From contig RFQS01000155.1 in the NCBI GenBank assembly GCA_009924885.1, positions 1-5,549 on the forward strand: 5,549 bases of DNA. The letters run 5' to 3'. Both the position numbers and the translations under genes were made by a program. Within the stretch, counting starts at the first letter, position 1; each line of letters starts with the position of its first letter. Positions 1 to 5,549 of the stretch are shown here, piece after piece. The notes beneath the pieces are model-generated. The model was not told where the DNA came from. It was given only the letters and a program-made list of their open reading frames with translations, and did no database searches. Source of the DNA: Pseudomonadota bacterium (GTDB lineage Bacteria; Cyanobacteriota; Vampirovibrionia; LMEP-6097).

Positions 1-30
1 TTTTTTAAAAATTTCCTAAAGAAACAAGTC

Positions 31-64
31 ATTTGAGCTTGGCATTAGCCAGCAAATTTATTTA
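31..64 (+). terminator. Weak hairpin followed by T-rich run, possible terminator of an upstream gene
   Basis: ATTTG (31-35) can pair with CAAAT (53-57), and TGGC (40-43) with GCCA (48-51), around an ATTA loop. C38 can also pair with G52, leaving a two-base AG bulge (36-37) and a one-base bulge at T39. The 3' side runs into TTATTTA. This resembles a weak intrinsic terminator on the plus strand. The GC part of the stem is short and the T run is broken by A, so chance pairing is a real alternative. The gene it would terminate lies mostly or wholly outside the window; one frame is open from base 1 to a TGA at 34-36. Confidence 0.28.
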
Positions 65-180
65 CATTAACATCAACGTATGTTTATGAGGTAAGTGTGT
101 TAATTCATATAAAAACTTTCAAGATAAGACTTTATATATATGTGTGAAGTACGAAACGAATTAATTCTCTTCCAGACAAA

Positions 181-186
181 GAGGGG
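181..186 (+). promoter_or_regulatory. Shine-Dalgarno-like GAGGGG for the small ORF
   Basis: The purine run GAGGGG contains the GAGG core of a ribosome binding site and lies 8 bases before the ATG at 195. It stands out because the longer genes in this window lack a comparable site. It is the main reason to take the short ORF seriously and to place its start at 195. Confidence 0.4.
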
Positions 187-194
187 CGATTAAT

Positions 195-389
195 ATGGGC
201 ATTGATATAGAAATATTCCAAGAACACGCAAGAAAAAATCTTTTTATGATTCAGCAAGATAACTATTACAGAAATCTTCATCAATTTTTCAACTGGCTAA
301 GTAATACCAGATGGGGATTCAAAAAATCACCTTTTAATGAAGCTTTAAAAACTAGAGTTGCATTAAACCTACAAAAAAAGTCAAACTAA
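195..389 (+). CDS. Hypothetical small protein, 64 aa
   Basis: I do not recognise this protein. It starts at an ATG preceded by a GAGGGG ribosome-binding-like run and ends at TAA. It has no signal peptide or membrane segment and looks like a small soluble, basic protein: an acidic start (GIDIEIFQEH), an aromatic centre (NLHQFFNWL, then NTRWGFKKS) and a lysine-rich tail (LQKKSN). The aromatic, amphipathic centre loosely recalls helices of small DNA-binding or recombinase core-binding domains, but that is too weak for a function call. Its last 38 bases overlap the 3' end of mraY on the opposite strand, so the two genes would converge. The composition looks protein-like rather than random AT-rich readthrough. 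It may still be a spurious ORF or a remnant of a longer gene. Confidence 0.42.
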   Translation: MGIDIEIFQEHARKNLFMIQQDNYYRNLHQFFNWLSNTRWGFKKSPFNEALKTRVALNLQKKSN

Positions 390-1359
390 CTATAATCTGA
401 ACTACAAAGAATCCCCAAACCACTTGATTCTCTGTAAAACCACTGAGCTCAAAATGATGATGCAAGGGTGACATCCTGAATAATCTTTTCCCTTCACCAT
501 AAAGCTTTTTAGTGATTTTAAAATAGCTAACCTGTAAAACTACAGAAACAGCTTCTAATACTGGTATTAAAGTAAAAACTAACAGAAACCACTCTAGGTC
601 TTTCAAGTAAGCCATTACCCCGATTATAGTTCCAAGAGCTAGACTACCACTGTCTCCCATAAAGACTTTAGCTGGCTTAAGATTGAAAACCAAAAAACCT
701 ATCAAAACAGCTACGAGAGCGAGTGACAGAGGGAAAAAAGTCCAATCTCCCCTCATTAACATAAATGCCTGAAAAGCCACTACTCCAGCTATCATTTGTA
801 AGCTAGCAAGACCATCTAATCCATCAGTTAAGTTAAAAGCATTAGAGGCCCCAGCGATAATAATAAAAGCCCAAATCACGGCAAGTATAGTAAAAGCCTT
901 TCCTGAAAAGAATAGTACCGCAGTAGAAATCACAAACTGTAAAAGCAACTTCTGCTTAGAACTTAAGCCTTTATAGTTAGATTGAAAGATTTTCAAAGCA
1001 TCATCAGCTAAGCCTAAAATAAAACCAGCCACAAAAGACAAGATAGCAATTAGAATCTGCTTCTTTTCCCCAACCAAGAACTCTTCAGCACTCACACATT
1101 TACCTAAAGGTATATTAGGACAGACATTATGCGTAAAATAGTAATAAACCGCAGCTATTAAAAAAGGTATCACAAAAATCCAAGATCCCATAGTTGGCGT
1201 TCCAAGTTTTTGAGCAATATGACTTTGAGGACCTAATTCCCTAAAGGCTTGTATCGATTTTAAATGTTTCAGGGTTTTAATTACTGGACAACCCAGTCCT
1301 AATGCCACCAAAAAAGGTAAAAGTAGATAAATTATAAATTCTTGTTGTAATTGAGACAT
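352..1359 (-). CDS. mraY: Phospho-N-acetylmuramoyl-pentapeptide-transferase MraY
   Basis: MraY is the integral membrane enzyme that transfers phospho-MurNAc-pentapeptide from UDP to undecaprenyl phosphate, giving lipid I, the first membrane step of peptidoglycan synthesis. The 335-residue protein is complete and carries the family signatures in order: GPQSH (43-47) with GTPTMG (53-58), the aspartate pair D119-D120 in GLADDALK, the cytoplasmic segment KGLSSKQKLLLQ (130-141), NLTDGLDG (176-183), FMGDSGS (233-239) and the histidine motif HHHFE (300-304). Hydrophobic stretches fit the usual ten-helix topology. GTPTMGS replaces the more common GTPTMGG. The segment between helices 2 and 3 (about 78-97), expected outside the membrane, holds two cysteines, C80 and C88. 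The start ATG has no clear SD. The gene lies 95 bp downstream of the yggT-family gene on the same strand, with no convincing terminator between them, so cotranscription is likely. It sits outside any dcw cluster visible here. Confidence 0.97.
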   Translation of the reverse strand: MSQLQQEFIIYLLLPFLVALGLGCPVIKTLKHLKSIQAFRELGPQSHIAQKLGTPTMGSWIFVIPFLIAAVYYYFTHNVCPNIPLGKCVSAEEFLVGEKKQILIAILSFVAGFILGLADDALKIFQSNYKGLSSKQKLLLQFVISTAVLFFSGKAFTILAVIWAFIIIAGASNAFNLTDGLDGLASLQMIAGVVAFQAFMLMRGDWTFFPLSLALVAVLIGFLVFNLKPAKVFMGDSGSLALGTIIGVMAYLKDLEWFLLVFTLIPVLEAVSVVLQVSYFKITKKLYGEGKRLFRMSPLHHHFELSGFTENQVVWGFFVVQIIVSLTFFVGLMQL

Positions 1360-1454
1360 AAGATGCTTTTGAATTTAATTAGACTAAATATCCTAAAACT
1401 GAAATCTCGGGACTGCTTGCAAACTCCAATTTCTGCGTTTTCGTCGTAGGTACT

Positions 1455-1733
1455 TTAAAGGACTTGAGCTGCAAAAATCTGAGGTATTTTAGCTAAAACA
1501 GCTTGAACTATACCAAGAACAAGGAAAGCCACAATAATAGAAAAATCAAAACCTCCAAGCGGTGGAATTAATCCTCTAAAAACTCTTGCATATGGCTCTA
1601 CAGCACTATCTAGGAATTGATAAATCTTAGTTGATTGAAACCTGGGGAACCAAGAACCTATAACCCAGCCTAAAAGCATATAGCTATAAATTTCTATCAT
1701 TTGAATTAATAAGGTCACTAATTTTGGCAGCAT
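1455..1733 (-). CDS. YggT/YlmG (Ycf19-like) family membrane protein, single-repeat form
   Basis: This 92-residue protein has two hydrophobic segments (about 5-27 and 64-82) flanking the family signature, EPYARVFRGLIPPLGG at 46-61 followed by FDFS. Homologues are small membrane proteins. In Gram-positive bacteria (YlmG) they sit near cell-division genes, and in plastids and cyanobacteria Ycf19/CCB3-type relatives are linked to thylakoid or cytochrome biogenesis or nucleoid distribution. The exact molecular role is unsettled. This is the single-repeat length, about half of the two-repeat E. coli YggT. The ATG at 1733 is the first possible start: an in-frame TAA lies five codons upstream, and starting at M12 would cut into helix 1. 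No SD precedes it. The gene diverges from the rel gene with 30 bp between start codons and probably leads into mraY. Confidence 0.9.
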   Translation of the reverse strand: MLPKLVTLLIQMIEIYSYMLLGWVIGSWFPRFQSTKIYQFLDSAVEPYARVFRGLIPPLGGFDFSIIVAFLVLGIVQAVLAKIPQIFAAQVL

Positions 1734-1752
1734 TATATTAATATAATATTAG
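1724..1752 (+). promoter_or_regulatory. Candidate promoter of rel with near-zero leader
   Basis: TTGGCA (1724-1729, five of six matches to TTGACA) and TATTAG (1747-1752, four of six to TATAAT) are separated by 17 bp. Transcription would start near 1759, only about five bases before the GTG at 1764. The -35 box lies inside the first codons of the divergent yggT-family gene. A consensus TATAAT also lies at 1742-1747, but its spacing to TTGGCA is too short (12 bp). The call rests on sequence match only, in an AT-rich stretch where -10-like hexamers are common. Confidence 0.42.
1732..1747. repeat. Perfect 16-bp AT-only palindrome in the divergent yggT/rel gap
   Basis: ATTATATTAATATAAT reads identically on both strands and presents TATAAT on each (1742-1747 on plus, 1737-1732 on minus). 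It spans most of the left half of the 30-bp gap and overlaps the yggT start codon. It could be a shared promoter core or a binding site for a dimeric regulator. Because it is purely A and T, chance is a serious alternative. Confidence 0.4.
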
Positions 1753-1763
1753 ATTAGAATTTT

Positions 1764-3950
1764 GTGCTTGCAGAAGAAGTAAAACCTCAATTAATTGAAG
1801 AGCTAACACATGCCCTTCATAAAAAGAAAAGATCTCAGCCCGAGGTCGATTTTATATTAAAAGCTTTTGAATTTGCTTATCAAAAACATCTCAACCAAGT
1901 AAGGCGGAGTGGTGATCCATATATTACCCACCCAGTAGCGGTTGCTAAGACCCTCATTGAACTCAATTGCGATAAAGAGGCTATCTGCGGTTGCCTGCTT
2001 CATGATGTCATAGAGGATACTAGAGCTAGCGTAGATGATTTAAAAGAACTTTTCGGAACTACCGTCGCAGAGATTGTAGACGGAGTAACTAAATTAAATA
2101 AATTAAATTTCAAGTCTACTGAAGACGCACAGGCTAATAATTTCAGGAAAATGCTTTTAGCCATAGCAAAAGATGTTCGAGTAGTTTTAGTAAAATTAGC
2201 TGACAGATTGCATAATATGCAAACTTTACATTTTCTAAGGCCAGACAAACAGCAACGCATAGCAAGTGAAACAATAGATGTATTCGCCCCACTAGCTAAT
2301 CGATTTGGTCTCAGGAATATACAGATGGAACTTGAGGATTTATGTCTTAAGTTTTTACACCCGAAAGCCTACTCACTGATTAAAGATCTGGTTAAAAGTA
2401 AAAAGCTTGATAGAGAAGCCCAGATCCAAAAATTAAAAGTAGTAATTAAACAGATACTTGATAATAACGGTATTGAAGCTGATATTCAGGGCAGGGCCAA
2501 ACATTTTTACAGCATCTACATTAAATTATGCCAAAAAGGCACAGATCTCAACTCTAATGATGAAGTCGTCGAAATACCGATCTACGACCTACTTGGGATA
2601 AGGATTCTTGTAAGTAATGTCAAAGACTGTTATGCAGCATTAGGCGTTATTCATGAAACATTTAGACCTATGCCTGGTAGATTCAAAGACTATGTCGCCC
2701 TCCCTAAAAGCAATCTCTACCAATCATTGCATACTACTGTAATTATTCCTTGGGATCAAAAACCACTGGAAGTGCAGATTCGCAGCTATCAAATGCACGA
2801 TGTCGCTGAAAACGGTATCGCCGCACACTGGAATTATAAAGATGAGGAAGGCGTTAGCCAAGCCAATCCCAAAGAAGCAGAAGAATTAAAATGGCTTAAA
2901 CAGTTAGTTTCATGGCACACCGATGTCAGTGAAGCTAAAGAATATTTTTCTGGAGTTAAGAACGATGTTCTAGGACAGGAAGTCTATATACTTACACCCA
3001 AGGGTGATGTCATTGTCCTGCCTGTGGACTCCACTCCGATAGACTTTGCTTATAAAATTCATACTCGCATCGGTGATACCTGTACTGGTGCAATAGTAAA
3101 CGAGAAGATGGTTTCCATAAACTATAAACTCCAGAATGGTGACATGGTGGAGATTATCACCAATAAAAACGGGCACCCTAATCTTTCATGGCTCAATTTT
3201 ATAAAAACCCACCAAGCAAAATATCGCATTAAGTCTTGGTATAAAAAGCAAAATAAAGATAGGCATAATACTCTTGGCGAACAATTATTCACTGAACATT
3301 TCGGAAAAGCTGAAGCTGAAAAGATTTTAAAATCAGAAGAACTTTTAAAAATAGCTCATAAATTAAATTATAAGAATATAGAAGATTTACTATCAGCCAT
3401 CGGTTCTGGTGATCAAAGCATTACACAGATAGAAACTAAACTTCAAAGCAAAAAACTTGAAACGGTAGATCACCAAATCGAAAAATTCAAAACAAGAAAA
3501 GCTCCAGCTCAAGGTGAAGGTGCTGATATACCTGAATTAGACGGTCTCTTATACACTATCGCTAAATGCTGCATGCCTATTCCTGGTGAAACTGTCATCG
3601 GAACTATCTCTAAAGGCAAAGGAATAACCATTCACCGTGCTGATTGCTATAACGTCAAACAAGCTGAACAAGAAAGAGTCATGCATATTAACTGGACTAA
3701 TCGTGAAGTCCGGACTTACCCAGCTAGATTAAATATCGAAGTAGTCGACAGAATCGGCGTAGTGAAAGACATACTCACACTTATCGCCGACGAAGGTATT
3801 AACATTAAAGACTTTAAAGTCACGGAAAGACCTACCACTACGACTGCTTTATTAAAAGTCACGATAGATGTTAATGGTCAAGAACATCTCAGAAAATTAA
3901 GCCAAAAAATTTATAATATCAGTGATGTTCTTCAAGTAGAAAGATCTTAA
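1764..3950 (+). CDS. rel: Bifunctional (p)ppGpp synthetase/hydrolase, RelA/SpoT (RSH) family
   Basis: This cytoplasmic enzyme makes the alarmone (p)ppGpp from ATP and GDP/GTP and also hydrolyses it, controlling the stringent response. The 728-residue protein has the full long-RSH layout. The HD hydrolase domain (about 35-175) keeps H56, H80-D81, E84-D85 and D147-N151, so hydrolysis should work. The synthetase domain (about 230-360) has GRAKHFYS (243-250), YDLLGIR (274-280), the RFKD motif (306-309), YQSLHTTV (319-326) and EVQIR with E336. An RxKD rather than ExDD motif is typical of bifunctional rather than synthetase-only enzymes. A TGS domain (about 405-467), a helical region, the cysteine domain (C602-C603, H624, C628) and a C-terminal ACT domain (about 650-728) follow. 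GRAK replaces the usual GRPK. GTG 1764 is the start: an in-frame TAG lies at 1755 and the next Met is residue 130. No SD is present, which fits a leaderless mRNA. Confidence 0.97.
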   Translation: MLAEEVKPQLIEELTHALHKKKRSQPEVDFILKAFEFAYQKHLNQVRRSGDPYITHPVAVAKTLIELNCDKEAICGCLLHDVIEDTRASVDDLKELFGTTVAEIVDGVTKLNKLNFKSTEDAQANNFRKMLLAIAKDVRVVLVKLADRLHNMQTLHFLRPDKQQRIASETIDVFAPLANRFGLRNIQMELEDLCLKFLHPKAYSLIKDLVKSKKLDREAQIQKLKVVIKQILDNNGIEADIQGRAKHFYSIYIKLCQKGTDLNSNDEVVEIPIYDLLGIRILVSNVKDCYAALGVIHETFRPMPGRFKDYVALPKSNLYQSLHTTVIIPWDQKPLEVQIRSYQMHDVAENGIAAHWNYKDEEGVSQANPKEAEELKWLKQLVSWHTDVSEAKEYFSGVKNDVLGQEVYILTPKGDVIVLPVDSTPIDFAYKIHTRIGDTCTGAIVNEKMVSINYKLQNGDMVEIITNKNGHPNLSWLNFIKTHQAKYRIKSWYKKQNKDRHNTLGEQLFTEHFGKAEAEKILKSEELLKIAHKLNYKNIEDLLSAIGSGDQSITQIETKLQSKKLETVDHQIEKFKTRKAPAQGEGADIPELDGLLYTIAKCCMPIPGETVIGTISKGKGITIHRADCYNVKQAEQERVMHINWTNREVRTYPARLNIEVVDRIGVVKDILTLIADEGINIKDFKVTERPTTTTALLKVTIDVNGQEHLRKLSQKIYNISDVLQVERS

Positions 3951-3961
3951 GGGCTATGAAA

Positions 3962-4036
3962 ATGCAGAAACTTAAAATGGTTTTTGGTATTAGAATTTGC
4001 GAGCAGTGGTCTAATGCTAATATGGAATGGATATGA
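3962..4036 (+). CDS. Possible 24-codon leader ORF overlapping the rph start
   Basis: In the 76-bp gap between rel and rph, an ATG at 3962 is preceded at 8 bases by AAGGG (3949-3953), which includes the end of the rel stop codon. The frame stays open to a TGA at 4034-4036, and this stop overlaps the ATG at 4033 (third codon of rph) in the classic ATGA arrangement. The peptide would begin MQKLKMVFGI and end NANMEWI. An extra in-frame ATG lies at 3956. Translational coupling could supply ribosomes to rph, which has no good SD of its own. The ORF is very short, so chance is likely enough that this remains a candidate only. Confidence 0.25.
   Translation: MQKLKMVFGIRICEQWSNANMEWI
3997..4023 (+). 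promoter_or_regulatory. Weak candidate promoter for rph with extended -10
   Basis: TTGCGA (3997-4002) is followed after 15 bp by TAATAT (4018-4023), itself preceded by TGC to give an extended -10 (TGCTAATAT). Transcription would begin around 4030, just before the ATG at 4033, and would bypass the ATG at 4027. The spacing is short and the region is AT-rich, so rph may instead be expressed by readthrough from rel. Confidence 0.22.
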
Positions 4037-4773
4037 ATTTAAGAAACGATGGTAGAAAATCAGGAGAGCTAAGACCTGTAAGCTTTCAAAGACATTTCAT
4101 AAAGAACTCCGCAGGCTCAGTCCTTGTAAGCTGTGGTGATACCAAGGTTATAGTTACTGCGAATTTTGAAAATAAAGTTCCACCATTTTTAAATAAAGAA
4201 ACTGACGGATGGCTCACTGCTGAATACAGCATGCTACCTGGTTCTTGTAACACTAGAGTTAAAAGAGATAAAGCTAATAACTCTGGCAGGACTCAAGAGA
4301 TCTCTCGCCTTATAGGCAGAGCCTTACGTGTGATGGTAGATATGAAAAGCTTTCCAGGATACACCATCAATGTAGATGCAGATGTGATCCAAGCGGACGG
4401 CGGCACGAGAACAGCCAGCATAACTGGCGCTTATATCGCAGTCTATGATTGCCTTATGAAAATGAAAAGAGAAACTAGTTTATTTCCAAATAAGCTTCCT
4501 ATTCTTAATCAAGTAGCAGCAGTATCAGTTGGGCTTCGCAATAATCAAATCCTATTGGATTTAAATTATGAGGAGGATAGTACAGCTCAAGCAGATGCAA
4601 ACTTCGTGTTTACAAGTGCCTTTGAGGTTGTCGAGATTCAAGGTACAGCAGAACAAAATCCATTTAAGACTGAACAATTTTTACAAATGATGAACTTTGC
4701 TCAAGAAGGAATAAGAACACTATGTGAACTACAGAATCTCTCGCTTGAACTGCACTTAACAGCTACAAAGTAA
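4027..4773 (+). CDS. rph: Ribonuclease PH (tRNA nucleotidyltransferase)
   Basis: RNase PH is a phosphate-dependent 3'-5' exoribonuclease that trims tRNA precursors, releasing nucleoside diphosphates. It works as a ring-shaped hexamer in the cytoplasm. The 248-residue protein aligns by eye with the family along its length: NDGRKSGELRPVSF (7-20), GSVLVSCGDTKVIVTA (30-45), WLTAEYSMLPG (62-72), SGRTQEISRLIGRALR (86-101), QADGGTRTASITGA (122-135), VAAVSVG (163-169), LDLNYEEDSTAQAD (177-190) and EIQGTAE (203-209). R88 and R128 correspond to the phosphate-binding arginines, and the acidic residues D184 and D190 of the active site are present. It is slightly longer than the usual about 240 residues. 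The start is uncertain: ATG 4027 gives MDMNLRNDGR, while ATG 4033 gives MNLRNDGR, closer to the usual family start and overlapping a leader-ORF stop. Neither has a strong SD. It follows rel by 76 bp on the same strand. Confidence 0.96.
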   Translation: MDMNLRNDGRKSGELRPVSFQRHFIKNSAGSVLVSCGDTKVIVTANFENKVPPFLNKETDGWLTAEYSMLPGSCNTRVKRDKANNSGRTQEISRLIGRALRVMVDMKSFPGYTINVDADVIQADGGTRTASITGAYIAVYDCLMKMKRETSLFPNKLPILNQVAAVSVGLRNNQILLDLNYEEDSTAQADANFVFTSAFEVVEIQGTAEQNPFKTEQFLQMMNFAQEGIRTLCELQNLSLELHLTATK

Positions 4774-4851
4774 CTGTCCTTCGCTAAAACTAGCCTCCTA
4801 AAATACGCCCTCCTTTCGTTTAACACACAAAGATAATTAATCAAAAAAAAA

Positions 4852-4880
4852 TTAAGATTGGATTAAAGCTTAGCTAAGAT
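4852..4880 (+). promoter_or_regulatory. Very weak candidate promoter before the thiamine pyrophosphokinase gene
   Basis: TTAAGA (4852-4857) and TAAGAT (4875-4880) are 17 bp apart, each matching four of six consensus bases, and lie just before the ATG at 4893. The same stretch contains the 10-bp palindrome CTTAGCTAAG (4869-4878). I found no convincing intrinsic terminator in the 119-bp gap after rph (4774-4892), so readthrough from rph is equally possible. Confidence 0.18.
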
Positions 4881-4892
4881 AAAAAATATCTA

Positions 4893-5549
4893 ATGAAAAA
4901 AAGATTTCTCATTATCACAAACGGCAAAATCCAGTCTTACACTGCTTTACAGTCTTCTTTTCGCAAATTTACGAATTTCGATCTTGATAACAAAAGCTTT
5001 ACTATTATCTGTGCAGATGGCGGCATTAACAATGCAGCAGAATTATCATTGAAAGCTGATTATTTAATTGGTGACTTTGATTCCATTGATGAAAAGCTAC
5101 TTAAAGAAATAAAAAAAGACCGCAGTGGACTCAATACAGAAATTGAAGATTGCGAGCAGCCCCCTGAGATAATCTACGACCCTGATCAAAGCAAGACAGA
5201 TACTAGGCTTGCCATAGAACTAGCCCTCAAACTAGCTGCTGAAGAAATATATATTATTACAGCTACTGGTGGGCGCATGGATCACTGCCTCTCTAATATA
5301 CTAGAATTGAAGTTCATTAACGATAAAGCCTCAGTAAGCCTGATAGACGAGTATTCAGAGATTAGCTACAGTACTAAATCCCTTGAGCTTCGCGGTGAGC
5401 TTGGTGAAACCCTGTCTATCATTCCCTTAAGTGATATTAAAGAGCTTAGCTATGAAGGCTTAAAATATCCATTAGATAAAGTCGATATTACGGCAGGTAC
5501 TTCACTCATTTGTAATAAATTTTCAGAGAATCAAGCTAGAATTAGCTTT
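4893..5549 (+). CDS. thiN: Thiamine pyrophosphokinase (thiamine diphosphokinase), 3' end cut by window edge
   Basis: The enzyme transfers pyrophosphate from ATP to thiamine, giving the cofactor thiamine diphosphate in the cytoplasm. The frame from ATG 4893 stays open for 219 codons to the last base. Family motifs appear in order: ADGGIN (41-46), GDFDSID (60-66), DQSKTDTRLAIELA (98-111), TATGGRMDHCLSNI (123-136), and the C-terminal thiamine-binding region with LSIIPL (174-179), EGLKYPL (188-194) and GTSLICNKF (202-210). Family proteins usually end shortly after this point, so probably only a few residues and the stop are missing. The linker between GDFDS and SKTD (about 65-99) looks roughly ten residues longer than I expect for the family. 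No SD precedes the ATG. It may be cotranscribed with rph, 119 bp upstream. The gene name follows the Bacillus convention. Confidence 0.92.
   Translation, partial: MKKRFLIITNGKIQSYTALQSSFRKFTNFDLDNKSFTIICADGGINNAAELSLKADYLIGDFDSIDEKLLKEIKKDRSGLNTEIEDCEQPPEIIYDPDQSKTDTRLAIELALKLAAEEIYIITATGGRMDHCLSNILELKFINDKASVSLIDEYSEISYSTKSLELRGELGETLSIIPLSDIKELSYEGLKYPLDKVDITAGTSLICNKFSENQARISF

Noticed and set aside
1..36. End of an upstream coding sequence (frame open from base 1 to TGA at 34-36)
   Set aside because: Only eleven codons are visible, with low-complexity composition, which is too little to support a gene call.
133..142. TATATATATG as a -10 box for the small ORF
   Set aside because: No -35-like hexamer occurs at 16-18 bp upstream, and alternating TA is common in AT-rich intergenic DNA.
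332..350. TTTTAA/TTAAAA hairpin just past the mraY stop
   Set aside because: A six-pair stem of A and T only, inside the small ORF, is too weak to act as a terminator and is expected by chance here.
1401..1433. GAAAT/ATTTC inverted repeat in the mraY-yggT gap
   Set aside because: Only five base pairs around a long loop, with poor inner pairing and no T run after it on the minus strand. Not a credible terminator or riboswitch.
2000..2260. 86-codon open frame on the minus strand inside the rel gene
   Set aside because: It lies wholly antisense to the conserved HD hydrolase domain, has cysteine- and serine-rich composition typical of a reversed frame, and resembles no protein I know.
2970..3176. 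68-codon open frame on the minus strand inside the rel gene
   Set aside because: It is antisense to the conserved TGS domain, with no ribosome binding site or recognisable motif, so it is a shadow of the coding strand.
4774..4816. Minus-strand gene suggested by two AGGAGG sites
   Set aside because: No ATG, GTG or TTG follows either site at 5-12 bases, and the minus strand beyond is antisense to the end of rph.

Overview
The window is a stretch of low-GC (by eye roughly 35-40%) bacterial chromosome carrying single-copy housekeeping genes. I see no mobile element, CRISPR array, rRNA or tRNA. Several features suggest a Gram-negative-type or cyanobacterium-related lineage. mraY stands alone rather than in a dcw cluster. 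Next to it is a short one-repeat YggT/YlmG/Ycf19-type protein. The single long RelA/SpoT homologue looks bifunctional. Most genes lack a Shine-Dalgarno (SD) sequence. An AT-rich non-photosynthetic cyanobacterial relative (Melainabacteria/Vampirovibrionia) would fit, but this is a low-confidence inference from gene character and not a search result.

Layout. Positions 1-194 hold no convincing gene, only a weak hairpin near 31-64 that could end an upstream transcript. A 64-residue unknown ORF (195-389, +) follows; it has the best SD among the longer ORFs and overlaps the 3' end of mraY tail to tail. The minus strand then carries mraY (1359-352) and a yggT-family gene (1733-1455), probably transcribed together as yggT-mraY. 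Only 30 bp separate the yggT start from the divergent GTG start of the (p)ppGpp synthetase/hydrolase gene (1764-3950, +). This gap contains most of a perfect 16-bp AT palindrome and part of a plausible promoter. Downstream on the plus strand come a possible 24-codon leader ORF, rph (RNase PH, 4027-4773) and a thiamine pyrophosphokinase gene starting at 4893 that runs off the right edge without a stop.

How the genes relate. mraY makes the first lipid-linked peptidoglycan precursor, and YggT/YlmG proteins are membrane proteins linked in other bacteria to cell division or envelope organisation, so the minus-strand pair is envelope-related. The plus-strand genes serve stress signalling (ppGpp), tRNA 3'-end maturation and thiamine cofactor supply. 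They look like a loose string of growth-related genes rather than a dedicated pathway.

I found no strong sign of an undescribed system. The items most worth checking are the small ORF at 195-389, the leader ORF that ends in an ATGA overlap with rph, and the repeated pattern of start codons without SD lying just downstream of -10-like hexamers, which suggests leaderless or near-leaderless mRNAs.
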